Assembly: GCA_016716525.1 (NCBI GenBank)
Contig: JADJWE010000004.1
Location: forward strand, 62,001-126,000
Direction: 5' to 3'
Length of the DNA stretch: 64,000 nt
Source of the DNA: Candidatus Flexicrinis affinis
GTDB taxonomy: Bacteria; Chloroflexota; Anaerolineae; Aggregatilineales; Phototrophicaceae
This document shows positions 18,388 to 26,926 of this stretch, in pieces. The position numbers were made by a program, and so were the translations under genes. The stretch's first letter is position 1; each line of letters opens with the position of its first letter. Below the pieces are notes generated by a model that had not been told where the DNA came from, did no database searches, and was given only the letters and a program-made list of their open reading frames with translations.

Positions 18388-18718
18388 GCCTGCGTCCTTT
18401 TCGAAACCGCGCACCTGCGAGATCCTCAGTGTACGACGCGTCGGCAGCAAGCGCAAAACGCTTCGCTTCGCGCTCGTGCCGTTTTCGGTCTAGTGTCTAC
18501 AGACCTCAACGGCCACCGGGCCGACGTCCGGCGGCCGCGCGACGTTGCCCTGCTGAAGCCTTCGGGTATCCACGCTGCCAGCGATCCGTTTGGCCGCCAG
18601 ATCACCCAGCCACGCAGCGCACGGTCTAACACCTGTCGGATAGATTCGCCGTGCGAGTTGACATCGACCCGGATATCCCCGTGAATATGAAAGGGGTTTG
18701 ATTGAACTCGGGGAACTC

Positions 18719-19168
18719 ATGAACGCTTTGCGCTTCGTCCGCTTTGGGGCGGAACATCTGCCAGTGTTTCAGAGCTGGTTCGAGGATGAGGCAACACGCC
18801 ATTGGTTGAGCACGCCGGATCTCCGCTGGTTCGAGTTCGTCACGACTGATCCGCAGACGTTTGCGTGGATGATCTACGACGGGAACGTACCGATCGGGCA
18901 GGCTCAAGTCGGTCACTACAATGACGACTCCCGTCAGGCGAGCATCGCTTGTGCCGTCGCGCCGGATCGCCGCAATCGAGGATATGCGACGCATTTGCTG
19001 CACCACCTTCTACGCCAGACGGAACTGGCTGACGTCGAGCAGTTTCACGCCTTTGTTCACCCTGACAACGGGGCGAGCGTGCGACTCGTGCACAAGACGG
19101 GATTTCAACTCGTTTCACCTCAACCGGATGAGGACGGATTTCTGCATTACGCTTGGTTTAGGCAATAG
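18719..19168 (+). CDS. GNAT family N-acetyltransferase
   Basis: 149 aa from ATG 18719, with GGGGA upstream; an in-frame TTG 21 bp earlier is less likely. A GNAT fold: LRFVRFGAEHLPVFQSWF, then VPIGQAQVGHYN, the acetyl-CoA-binding VAPDRRNRGYATHLLHHLL (R-x-x-G-x-A box) and VHPDNGASVRLVHKTGFQLV. The resemblance to RimJ/RimL or aminoglycoside-type acetyltransferases is general, and the acceptor is unknown. It stands alone, with a 217-bp gap before the GH172 gene. Confidence 0.85.
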   Translation: MNALRFVRFGAEHLPVFQSWFEDEATRHWLSTPDLRWFEFVTTDPQTFAWMIYDGNVPIGQAQVGHYNDDSRQASIACAVAPDRRNRGYATHLLHHLLRQTELADVEQFHAFVHPDNGASVRLVHKTGFQLVSPQPDEDGFLHYAWFRQ

Positions 19169-19385
19169 GTGATGAGTGTTGAGATGCTGACAACAGTTTC
19201 TCACGAGCCCCCGAGGTGACAACAAATCAGTCTCTCGACATCCGACCATTGGCTTAGGGGTGGTTGCGCAATCTCCGCAGGGCACCGATAGCCGCAGGAA
19301 CGGAGTCTGACGCTGCCGCGGTGTTCAGACTGCTCCTGCGATGGATATACTCGTCGTGCGACGAACCCCTCAGGAGCGATAGGCG

Positions 19386-20465
19386 ATGTTTAACGGACTG
19401 GGCATGCACTTAGGGAACTTGTCTCGCTTGTCGAACGCGGTTACGCGATCCATAAGTGCGGAGAACTTCACCGGCGAACCGGGCAAGGGCGGCATGGCGA
19501 CGGACGGCACCGGAGCGCACAACTCCCGTGAACTCGGGCAAGGGTGGAAGGTGTCGCCCAGCATTCATCTGCAACCGGCCCAGACCACCGTGCTTGCCGA
19601 CATCGCCGGGCCGGGTGCGATCCAACACATCTGGATCACCGTCGCGCCCGAGGCGTGGCGTAAGCTGATCATCCGGTTCTACTGGGACAACGAAGATGCG
19701 CCGTCGATCGAAGTGCCGCTGGGCGACTTCTTCTGCAACGGCTGGTGCGAACGCTGCAACGTAACCTCGCTGGCTGTGGCCGTCAATCCCGCCGGCGGCT
19801 TCAACGCGTACTGGGAGATGCCGTTTCGTTCCCATGCGCGCATCACCATCGAGAACCTGTCGGGTGAGGAGATCCGGGGCTTCTTCTATCAGATCACCTA
19901 CACGCTGACCGACGTTCCCGATGACGCCGCCTACCTGCATGCGCGGTGGACGCGCAGCAATCCGCTGCCGTACCAGACTGTCCACACGTTGCTCGATGAC
20001 GTCCGCGGGCAGGGGCATTACGTCGGGACGTATATCGCGTGGGGCGTCAACAACAGCGGCTGGTGGGGCGAGGGCGAGATCAAGTTCTTCATCGACGACG
20101 ATGACGAATTCCCGACCATTTGCGGGACCGGCACCGAGGACTACTTCGGCGGGGCATGGAACTTCGAGTTTCCGAAGGGGCAGTACGGCGTGTTCTCGTC
20201 GCCGTACTCGGGCATGCCGCAGGTCACCGCGCCGGACGGGCTGTACCGGAGCCAGCAGCGGTTCGGCATGTACCGCTGGCACATCACCGACCCCATCCGC
20301 TTCCGCGAACGCCTCAAGGTGACGATACAGGCGCTCGGATGGCGCAGCGGCGGACGCTATCTCCCGCTTCAGGACGACATTGCCTCCACGGCGTTCTGGT
20401 ACCAGACCGAACCGCACGTTCCCTATCCGGCCCTACCGGATATCAACGGCCTCGAAGTGATCTAG
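19386..20465 (+). CDS. GH172 (DUF2961) glycoside hydrolase
   Basis: 359 aa. DUF2961 marks are FTGEPGKGGMATDGTG, IQHIWITV, IRFYWDNEDAPSIEVPLGDFF, GFNAYWEMPFRSHARITIEN, GWWGEGEIKFFIDDD and GTGTEDYFGGAWNF. Family members studied so far act on difructose anhydrides and D-arabinans (D-fructofuranosidase or D-arabinofuranosidase activities), using Glu residues in the conserved FYWDNE and GTGTEDY regions. No signal peptide, so cytoplasmic. It converges on the leftward glycosidase operon and shares a hairpin with it, so it likely takes part in the same oligosaccharide breakdown. Confidence 0.9.
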   Translation: MFNGLGMHLGNLSRLSNAVTRSISAENFTGEPGKGGMATDGTGAHNSRELGQGWKVSPSIHLQPAQTTVLADIAGPGAIQHIWITVAPEAWRKLIIRFYWDNEDAPSIEVPLGDFFCNGWCERCNVTSLAVAVNPAGGFNAYWEMPFRSHARITIENLSGEEIRGFFYQITYTLTDVPDDAAYLHARWTRSNPLPYQTVHTLLDDVRGQGHYVGTYIAWGVNNSGWWGEGEIKFFIDDDDEFPTICGTGTEDYFGGAWNFEFPKGQYGVFSSPYSGMPQVTAPDGLYRSQQRFGMYRWHITDPIRFRERLKVTIQALGWRSGGRYLPLQDDIASTAFWYQTEPHVPYPALPDINGLEVI

Positions 20466-20531
20466 GCAGTTTCCGGGTGAGGCGCCGCCCCATACCCCGG
20501 CAGGAGTTGGCACTCCTGCACCGCCTTACTC

Positions 20532-20563
20532 GCGGATTTGAGCCGTACGCGGCTCAAATCCGC
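20532..20563. terminator. Bidirectional hairpin between convergent genes
   Basis: Perfect 14-bp arms GCGGATTTGAGCCG and CGGCTCAAATCCGC around TACG. It is placed between the ends of the GH172 gene and the leftward operon. There is no long T tract, so it probably serves as an RNA 3'-end stabiliser or weak terminator for both. Confidence 0.65.
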
Positions 20564-20615
20564 AGATAAGGGAGTCCAGAGGGCGTAAGCCCTTTGGTCC
20601 AATATCTCTGCCGGC

Positions 20616-21737
20616 TCACAGGCCGATCTCGTGCAGCAGCGGGGCGATCTTGACCGGCGCGCCGGTACGAGCCGACCGTTTGACCGCCTCCATCACACAG
20701 AACGTCTCGAGGCCTTCTTCAAGCCCGGGCGAATAGTCGTCACCCGACAGCAGCGCCTGCGCGAAGTACTCGGTGTAATTCGCAAACTCGCCGTAGTGCA
20801 TGCCGTGGACCTCGTTATTGAAGTAGACCCCGCGCTTGCTGTAAAGCATATCTTCGGTGACTTCGGTGCCGTCCGGCCGTGTATAGGCGTACTGCATATC
20901 GTGATACTGCGCGCGGCTTGTGCCTTCGGCGCCGAACAGCACCAGCTCGATCGCATTGCGGACCGAGGGGAGTTCGCGCAGCCCGTAATGCCCCATGACG
21001 CGACCGATACGGCCATCGGCCGACTTGACGTTCACCACATAGATGTCGTGCGAACGCACACCGAACTCGCGCGCTAGCGCCGATTGGCTGCCGTAGGCGC
21101 TCACCTCATCGATCCGGCCGAGGTACCAGCGTGCGAGGTCGAGCGGATGGCTCAGGCCGAGGTACACCCAGTCCGTGCTGTCCGCGACCCACGGGCTTTT
21201 CTCGTAGTACCAATCCATGCGGTGAATGTAATGCGCGTCAAGGCATTCGAGCGTGCCGAGTTCACCGGCGTTGAACGCACGGCGCTGACGCTGGAACGAC
21301 TCGAAGAAGCGCGTGCTTTGCCCGACCAACAGCTTGCGACCGGTGCGCCGCCCGGCCTCCAGTACCCGCCGCGCCGCCTCGACCGAGTTGACTACCGGTT
21401 TCGTACAGATCACGTGCTTGCCAGCCTCGAACGCCTGCACGATGTGGTCGGCGTGGACGTGGTCGGGCGTGTAGATCGCCACGATGTCGACATCGGGCCG
21501 GGCCAACATTTCGGCATAGTCCGCCGTGTAGAACAGGTCGGGGCAGTCGCGGCGGGCGGCTTCGATCTTGTCGACGTTGAGGTCGCAGCCGGCCACCGCG
21601 CGGGCGTGCGGCGCACGGGTTGCGTCGCCTGTTACCAGCCCCACGGTTGGCGGGATGACGTGGTTGAGCGCGACCAGCAGCGTCCGGCCCTCGTGCAGGC
21701 CGATCACGCCGACGCCCAGCCGTACAGACTCGCTCAT
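20616..21737 (-). CDS. Gfo/Idh/MocA family NAD(P)-dependent oxidoreductase
   Basis: 373 aa from ATG 21737, with GGAGGG 7 bp upstream; the frame is open far upstream, but that part is the antisense shadow of the next gene. N-terminal Rossmann fold with AVAGCDLNVDKIEAAR, then VDIVAIYTPDHVHADHIVQAFEAGKHVICTKPVVNSVEAARRVLEA. The usual EKP motif reads CTKP, keeping the Lys. The C-terminal substrate domain includes GQSTRFFESF and YLGLSHPLDLARWYLG. Such enzymes oxidise sugars, inositols or uronates, and some open glycosidic bonds by oxidation and elimination. It is coupled to the GH38-like gene by an ATGA overlap and is the last gene of the operon. Confidence 0.88.
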   Translation of the reverse strand: MSESVRLGVGVIGLHEGRTLLVALNHVIPPTVGLVTGDATRAPHARAVAGCDLNVDKIEAARRDCPDLFYTADYAEMLARPDVDIVAIYTPDHVHADHIVQAFEAGKHVICTKPVVNSVEAARRVLEAGRRTGRKLLVGQSTRFFESFQRQRRAFNAGELGTLECLDAHYIHRMDWYYEKSPWVADSTDWVYLGLSHPLDLARWYLGRIDEVSAYGSQSALAREFGVRSHDIYVVNVKSADGRIGRVMGHYGLRELPSVRNAIELVLFGAEGTSRAQYHDMQYAYTRPDGTEVTEDMLYSKRGVYFNNEVHGMHYGEFANYTEYFAQALLSGDDYSPGLEEGLETFCVMEAVKRSARTGAPVKIAPLLHEIGL

Positions 21738-24211
21738 TCGTGGCCCTCCACGCGATGCACGGTCGCCCACACGAAGCGGAACTCGTCCAGATTGCGCGGC
21801 ATCTTCCGTCCCATCTCGATGTCGGCATAGAGCGTCGCGATTTCGCGCGGGCGAAGCGAAACGCGCGCCGTGCTGTATGGCGAATCGCCGGCCGATACGT
21901 CGATCTGTTCGGCTGTCTCGCCCAGTAGGTTTGTCTTGTAGAGCGACCCGACGCGCCCGGGTAGTCTGAGTTCGACGTCCGCGCTGCTGCCGTTGAGCTC
22001 GACAAGGCGGATCACGAACGGGAAGCCCATGCTGGTTCCCGCGTAATCGTCCAGACCGCGCGCGTTCTCCTCGGTCTCGCGGTACAGCGCGGTCACTGCC
22101 ACGCCGTCCCGATTGATCGCCAGCGGGGCGAACCGCTGCGGAAGATCGCTGCTGTCGCCTTCGGCAACTGCGGTCAGGGCGGGCCGGCGAAACTCCTGCG
22201 CGAGCTTCCACCGGTCGCTGTGATTGAGCCGGCCATGCGGCACCAGACGGAAGCGCGCGTCCAGCGAGTCGATGAAGTAATCCTCGTCCCACGCGTCGTA
22301 CATGGTCAGGATATTGGTGACCGCGAGACCATCGCCGTCGACCCGCTGCATGGCCTGACTGCCATCGTGAAGATACAACAAGCCGCGGTTGTCGTCGGCG
22401 ATGTCTAGCAGGCTGTAGGACGTGAACGGGTTGATGATGTCCTCGAACACCTGCGGCGATGTCATCCACTCGCCGGTCGGGTACTTGCGCAGGTACTTGC
22501 CCTCGGCCCGGATTTCGCTCACGGCATACGGCTGATCGTGAATGAGGCGGGTCCCTGTCTGTCCTGTCGCCACGCGGGTCTGAAGGCCGGCACGCAGCCA
22601 CGGATCGGGCCTCGGCAAGCCGTTGGCCGAGTAGCGCACATCGACAGCGTCGATCTCCGGCGCGAGCGAAAGCTCGATCGTCACGGCAGCGCCGCCGCGC
22701 CCTGTGCGCACGATCGTGATGCGTTCACCGGAGACTATCACCTCGACGCCGTCGAACGTGTCGACCGCGCCGCCGTGCGTCATCTGAAGGTCGCACAACG
22801 TCAAGCCGTCTGCAAGCACGCCTTGCGGGAAGTCGGTGCTGACGATCTGCGTGATCACGCCGCGCTTGCGGTCCACCGTGACGCGCAGCGGCCCCCGGCT
22901 CAAGCTGGCGGTGTCGGGCGTGAGGTCGGCGACGACGGGGGCTGCGTCCTGTGCCTCGCTGTCCACCACGGCATAACCGCACGCAGGCAGTTCGGCCAGC
23001 ACGACGGCCCCGCCCGGCGTCGTGACCGCGGCCGTGCGCGTCCACCCAAGCGGGTTGTAGGCGACGATGCGCCCCGCCGGTGCGTTGACGCGCTTTGCCA
23101 GCAGCGCCAGTGCGCGGTTCAGCACCTCGCGCGAAAGCGACAGGCTGCGTTCGTACGAGAACTTGCCGACGTGGCCGCACAACCCTTCACACTCGTCGTT
23201 GTCGTGATGCTGGGCGCTCAGCAGTTCGCGCCACGCTTCTTCGAGTTCCCACGTCGGATACACGTCCCAATGCGGGTACGGACGGCCAAACAACCCCATC
23301 AGCGCGGAAAGCGACTCGGCAGACAACAGCGTGTCCTCGGCGCTGCGGCTGAGCCTGCGGAACACGTCGCCGTTCTTGCCGAGGCTCATGCCGTGAAACA
23401 CGTCGTCCATGGTGTAGCGCCGCGTCTGAGCGTGCTCGCGCGCCACTTCGAGGTACTCCGACAGGGTCGCGAAGCGCAGGTCGAAGCGTGGGTCGGCCAT
23501 GAGCGCCTTGAGCTGCGGAAGCAGCAGTTCGGAGCGGCACATCCAGTCGGGCGACGGCATGAGCTCAAGCCACTGGACGATGCCCGGCGTTGGCATCTCG
23601 CGCAGCAGCGAGCTGTCGAGCAAGCCGGCGAAATCCTCGGGCCACTGGTGCAGGTTGAGGGGACTGCGCGGCGCGGCCAGCAGCATGCTGCCGTCGACGC
23701 CTTCCCACCAGATCGCCGGCAGGTTTTCGCGCGGCACTTCGGGCGTGTGCCACGTCCACTGGAAGAACAGCGAGGCGTAGTGGAAGCCGACGCCGTTCAG
23801 AAGCTGCGGAAGCTGCGGGAAGAAGTCGAACTCTTCCTCCCAGAATGTTCGCGGGCGCACACCGAGCAGCCTGATCGCGGTGCGCACGCCGTAGATGCGC
23901 TGGCGCACGTTCGATTCGCCGCCGTGAAACAGCCCGTAGGGCTGCCCGTACGACGAGCCGACGACTTCGATCTGGCCGCGGTGGATGGCGTCGCGCAGGT
24001 CGTTCAGCGCGTCCGGCGCCTCGACCGCGAGCTTCTCGTAGCCGATGCCCTCAAAGTTGACGTTGCCTTTGGCGCCGGTCTCGTTGCAGAAGTGCAGCAT
24101 ATCGCGCGTGGAATTGGGCATGACGTGGTAGCCCCACAGCCACTCCATGTCCACCCAATGCATGTGATTGCCAAACGTGTAGTAGAGGGGAATGCGGCTG
24201 GTCGTGGTCAT
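21734..24211 (-). CDS. GH38-like glycosidase (alpha-mannosidase family) with altered active-site residues
   Basis: 825 aa. The N-terminal catalytic barrel covers about residues 8-330, with DMEWLWGYH at residues 21-29, RTFWEEEFDF near 121-130 and the helical-domain QHHDNDECEGL. A long beta-sandwich C-terminal half follows. GH38 retaining mannosidases use zinc held by an H-x-D pair, a catalytic Asp and the His of QHHD. Here D21 and QHHD are kept, but the zinc-ligand His of H-x-D appears as Trp19 and the nucleophile Asp aligns with Glu126. It may therefore use a shifted set (His16/His18). No signal peptide. It lies between the GH2 gene and the oxidoreductase. Confidence 0.75.
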   Translation of the reverse strand: MTTTSRIPLYYTFGNHMHWVDMEWLWGYHVMPNSTRDMLHFCNETGAKGNVNFEGIGYEKLAVEAPDALNDLRDAIHRGQIEVVGSSYGQPYGLFHGGESNVRQRIYGVRTAIRLLGVRPRTFWEEEFDFFPQLPQLLNGVGFHYASLFFQWTWHTPEVPRENLPAIWWEGVDGSMLLAAPRSPLNLHQWPEDFAGLLDSSLLREMPTPGIVQWLELMPSPDWMCRSELLLPQLKALMADPRFDLRFATLSEYLEVAREHAQTRRYTMDDVFHGMSLGKNGDVFRRLSRSAEDTLLSAESLSALMGLFGRPYPHWDVYPTWELEEAWRELLSAQHHDNDECEGLCGHVGKFSYERSLSLSREVLNRALALLAKRVNAPAGRIVAYNPLGWTRTAAVTTPGGAVVLAELPACGYAVVDSEAQDAAPVVADLTPDTASLSRGPLRVTVDRKRGVITQIVSTDFPQGVLADGLTLCDLQMTHGGAVDTFDGVEVIVSGERITIVRTGRGGAAVTIELSLAPEIDAVDVRYSANGLPRPDPWLRAGLQTRVATGQTGTRLIHDQPYAVSEIRAEGKYLRKYPTGEWMTSPQVFEDIINPFTSYSLLDIADDNRGLLYLHDGSQAMQRVDGDGLAVTNILTMYDAWDEDYFIDSLDARFRLVPHGRLNHSDRWKLAQEFRRPALTAVAEGDSSDLPQRFAPLAINRDGVAVTALYRETEENARGLDDYAGTSMGFPFVIRLVELNGSSADVELRLPGRVGSLYKTNLLGETAEQIDVSAGDSPYSTARVSLRPREIATLYADIEMGRKMPRNLDEFRFVWATVHRVEGHE

Positions 24212-24256
24212 ATTGAACTCTCTGGTTGAAAGAATGGCGTGAATTTCGCTGCTTGT

Positions 24257-26923
24257 TTAGTCCGACAGGTATTTGATCGACTCGTGGAGAAGATGCCGCC
24301 CCGCGGCGTGGTCGGCGAACACACTGATCTGATCGCCGGCGCCCCCTGCGAAATTCAGGCTGGTCGCCAGCATCGCCCCGCTGCCAAGCCGGGCTTCGAG
24401 CAGGTAGTCGAGCAGGAAGAATTGGCGGGCGTCGAGGCGCTGGACGATCGGCACGACGGTGCAGTCGCCGCCCACCTGCGCCTTGAACGCGGCGGAATCC
24501 AGCGCGTAGTCCGGGGCAAAGCTGTAGAACTGCAAGTCGGCGTACCCGTCGTGCGGGAACGCGCGCAGGATCGGGTGGTCGTACAGCAGCTTGATCGATT
24601 CGCGCCAGAACGGGCAGTCCGTCGACGGAAATGCGCCCGCGCCGGGTTGGATCACCAGTGCACGGCCGCCATCACGCACGAATTGGATCACTTCAGGTGT
24701 GGCAGCGCTCGTAACCAGCACGCGGTCGGCGTCCGCCGGGTGCTGCACGGGCGTCGCCTCCCTGACGAGGTCGTCAAGCGCGGCCAAGCTCCCGGACGGA
24801 TCGTAGACGCAGACCGGCGGCCACTGCTGGACGCTCGGATACGCCCACAATGGCCACTGGTTGCGAATCGTCTGGCCTGCATCGAGTTCGACCTCAAGCC
24901 GGTACTGCGCCGGCTCAGATTCTTCCGGCAGGCGCAGGCCGAAACCGGCGACCTCCTGCGGCCGCCCTGCCGGCAGAGTGGTATCGAGCACGATTTCTCC
25001 GCTGTCGATGACGTGTTCGCCGCTGCCGACCAACCGCCAGCGCAGCGCACGCGCGTCGAGCGGCGCGCCTGCGTTAGACAGCACGACGCGGAATTCGGCC
25101 AATGCGCCAGCCACGTGATTGAACCGATCGCGCGGGGCGGGCCGGTCACCGCCGTGACGCCACACGCGGGCCCGCCCGTGTTCCAGCGCGAGGACGGCGT
25201 CGGCGTTGAACTGGCGAAACTCGGTCGCGGCGAATTTCGGGCGGTGGAGGTCGTCAAAGACTCCGGATGTCGTCATCGGCGTGTCGCGCAGGCCCGTCAC
25301 CACATAGCCGCCCATGCCAGCGCGTGAGCGCACGTGCTCCAGAATGAACTTGCGCACCATGAGCGACTCTCTGCGCGAGATGTGTACCAACTGCTGCGCA
25401 CTGAACGGCAGACCCAACTCCGCCATGCGCGTTTCCTGAATCGCATAGCTCCAGCGATGCAGCCCGCCGTCGATGCCCAGCAGATCGCGCCAGTACGGTC
25501 GTGTGCCGCCGTTGGCCTGCGTGATCTCGTTCACGTCACGAAAATCGTCGGAGTCGCAGAACTCGCCAAAGATCCACGGCCTCGGACGGCGCCAATCGCG
25601 GCTGAAGTGGTCGACCAGCGGGCCGAAGTAGTGCAGGTCGCAGTAGAAGTGATAGTCGTTGAAGTCGGCGAAGTCGAAGCTCAGGCCGCTGTACGCCTCG
25701 CCCGATCCGCTGTTGTCGCAAATCATCGCGCCGGTCGTCGCTGTGCGGGCCTGTGTGTTCAGGTTGTCCAGCAGCACCGCGTCCGCCATGTCGCTACCGA
25801 GTTCACAGCCCAAGCTGTAGATGACGACCGATGGGTGATGATGGACGGCGGCGAAGATGTCCGCGTATTCGATCACCGCCTGCTGTCGCAAGTGGTCGTT
25901 CATGCGCTGGTACCACAGGGGCAGTTCGAGCCAGAGGAGCATGCCTTCTTCGTCGGCGATCTGAAACAGGATGTCCGGCGGGACGAACAGACAGAGCTTG
26001 ACGAGGTTGAACCCCAGTTCGCGCACACGCCGAAACTCGTCACGGATCGACGCTTCGCTGAGGGTCGGGGCCAGAGTCGCCGGGTCCCAGCCCCAGCTCA
26101 GCACGCCGCGCAGGTGAATAGGCGTACCGTTGAACAGAAGCTGTTCGCCGTCTGCGCTGAGCTGGCGGAAACCGAAACTTCGCTCGGTCGTATCGGCGAT
26201 GTCGGCGCCGTGCCGCAGCGTCAGGACGAGGCGATACAGCGCCGGGGACTGCGGCGCCCATGCTTGCGCGTTCGGTACGTGCAGTGTCGTCTGGAACGAT
26301 CCCGCAGCAGGTGCTTGTTCGCTGGCGACGACGTTTCCAGCCGGATCGGTAATCTGTGCGGAGACGAACCAGTCCTGTGCATCAGCCGGCAGCGTGTCCA
26401 GCGCCGCCTCGATCGCGACGCAGCCGGTCTGCATGTCCGGTTCGATGTGCAGCGAACTCACGTGAGGCGCGCGCCGCGCAATCAATTCGATGCTCTGCCA
26501 CGGCCCGCCGAACGTGAGCGATACATACGGGATGAACCCGACCAGTACGTCCCGGAAGTGGAACTGCGCGTCGCCCTTGCCCGGCTTGATCACCCGCAGC
26601 TCGATCTGGTTCGGGCGGCCGGCCAAGGCATGTTCAGTCACGTCGATCTCAAACGCCGTCCACAGCCCCTCGTGTGTGCCGGCGAGCGCGCCGTTGACAT
26701 AGACCTCGGTGAAATAGCTCACTGCGCCGAAGCGCAGCACGACCCGCGCGCCTTCCCACGACGCCGGAATCTCGACCGCGCGACGATACACGGCAGGGCC
26801 GTACACGTCGGCCGGGTAGCCCTGAACCTCCCACACGCCGGGCACCTGAATCGTGCCGGTATGATCCCCCACGCTGAACTGCCACTCACCATCTAGCGAC
26901 ATCGATTCTGGCGGCATGGACAA
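24257..26923 (-). CDS. GH2 family glycoside hydrolase
   Basis: 888 aa. Order: sugar-binding jelly roll (about 5-160: LDGEWQFSVGDHTG, YRRAVEIPASWEGARVVLRFGAV, VYVNGALAGTHEGLWT), immunoglobulin-like domain (about 165-255), TIM barrel (about 255-560: FNGTPIHLRGVLSWGWD, LGFNLVKLCLFVPPDILFQIADEEGML) and a C-terminal beta-rich part. The acid/base Glu is in YSLGCELGSD, where Cys replaces the usual Asn of NE. The nucleophile is in PWIFGEFCDSDD. The family covers beta-galactosidase, beta-glucuronidase and beta-mannosidase, and the substrate is not decided here. It lies 3 bp from the beta-helix gene and 45 bp from the GH38-like gene. Confidence 0.88.
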   Translation of the reverse strand: MSMPPESMSLDGEWQFSVGDHTGTIQVPGVWEVQGYPADVYGPAVYRRAVEIPASWEGARVVLRFGAVSYFTEVYVNGALAGTHEGLWTAFEIDVTEHALAGRPNQIELRVIKPGKGDAQFHFRDVLVGFIPYVSLTFGGPWQSIELIARRAPHVSSLHIEPDMQTGCVAIEAALDTLPADAQDWFVSAQITDPAGNVVASEQAPAAGSFQTTLHVPNAQAWAPQSPALYRLVLTLRHGADIADTTERSFGFRQLSADGEQLLFNGTPIHLRGVLSWGWDPATLAPTLSEASIRDEFRRVRELGFNLVKLCLFVPPDILFQIADEEGMLLWLELPLWYQRMNDHLRQQAVIEYADIFAAVHHHPSVVIYSLGCELGSDMADAVLLDNLNTQARTATTGAMICDNSGSGEAYSGLSFDFADFNDYHFYCDLHYFGPLVDHFSRDWRRPRPWIFGEFCDSDDFRDVNEITQANGGTRPYWRDLLGIDGGLHRWSYAIQETRMAELGLPFSAQQLVHISRRESLMVRKFILEHVRSRAGMGGYVVTGLRDTPMTTSGVFDDLHRPKFAATEFRQFNADAVLALEHGRARVWRHGGDRPAPRDRFNHVAGALAEFRVVLSNAGAPLDARALRWRLVGSGEHVIDSGEIVLDTTLPAGRPQEVAGFGLRLPEESEPAQYRLEVELDAGQTIRNQWPLWAYPSVQQWPPVCVYDPSGSLAALDDLVREATPVQHPADADRVLVTSAATPEVIQFVRDGGRALVIQPGAGAFPSTDCPFWRESIKLLYDHPILRAFPHDGYADLQFYSFAPDYALDSAAFKAQVGGDCTVVPIVQRLDARQFFLLDYLLEARLGSGAMLATSLNFAGGAGDQISVFADHAAGRHLLHESIKYLSD

Positions 26924-26926
26924 GCC

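Noticed and set aside
21738..22601. Long N-terminal extension of the Gfo/Idh frame
   Set aside because: Arg/Ala/Gly-rich shadow of the GH38-like gene on the same strand; the ATG at 21737 has a good ribosome site and starts the Rossmann domain.
22538..24229. 563-codon rightward open frame
   Set aside because: Antisense to the GH38-like gene; R/V/H-rich composition with no domain. Similar antisense frames at 24239-25327, 25334-26896, 29329-30543, 33559-35010, 35543-36877, 38235-39677, 41495-43060 and 48562-51639 were rejected for the same reason.
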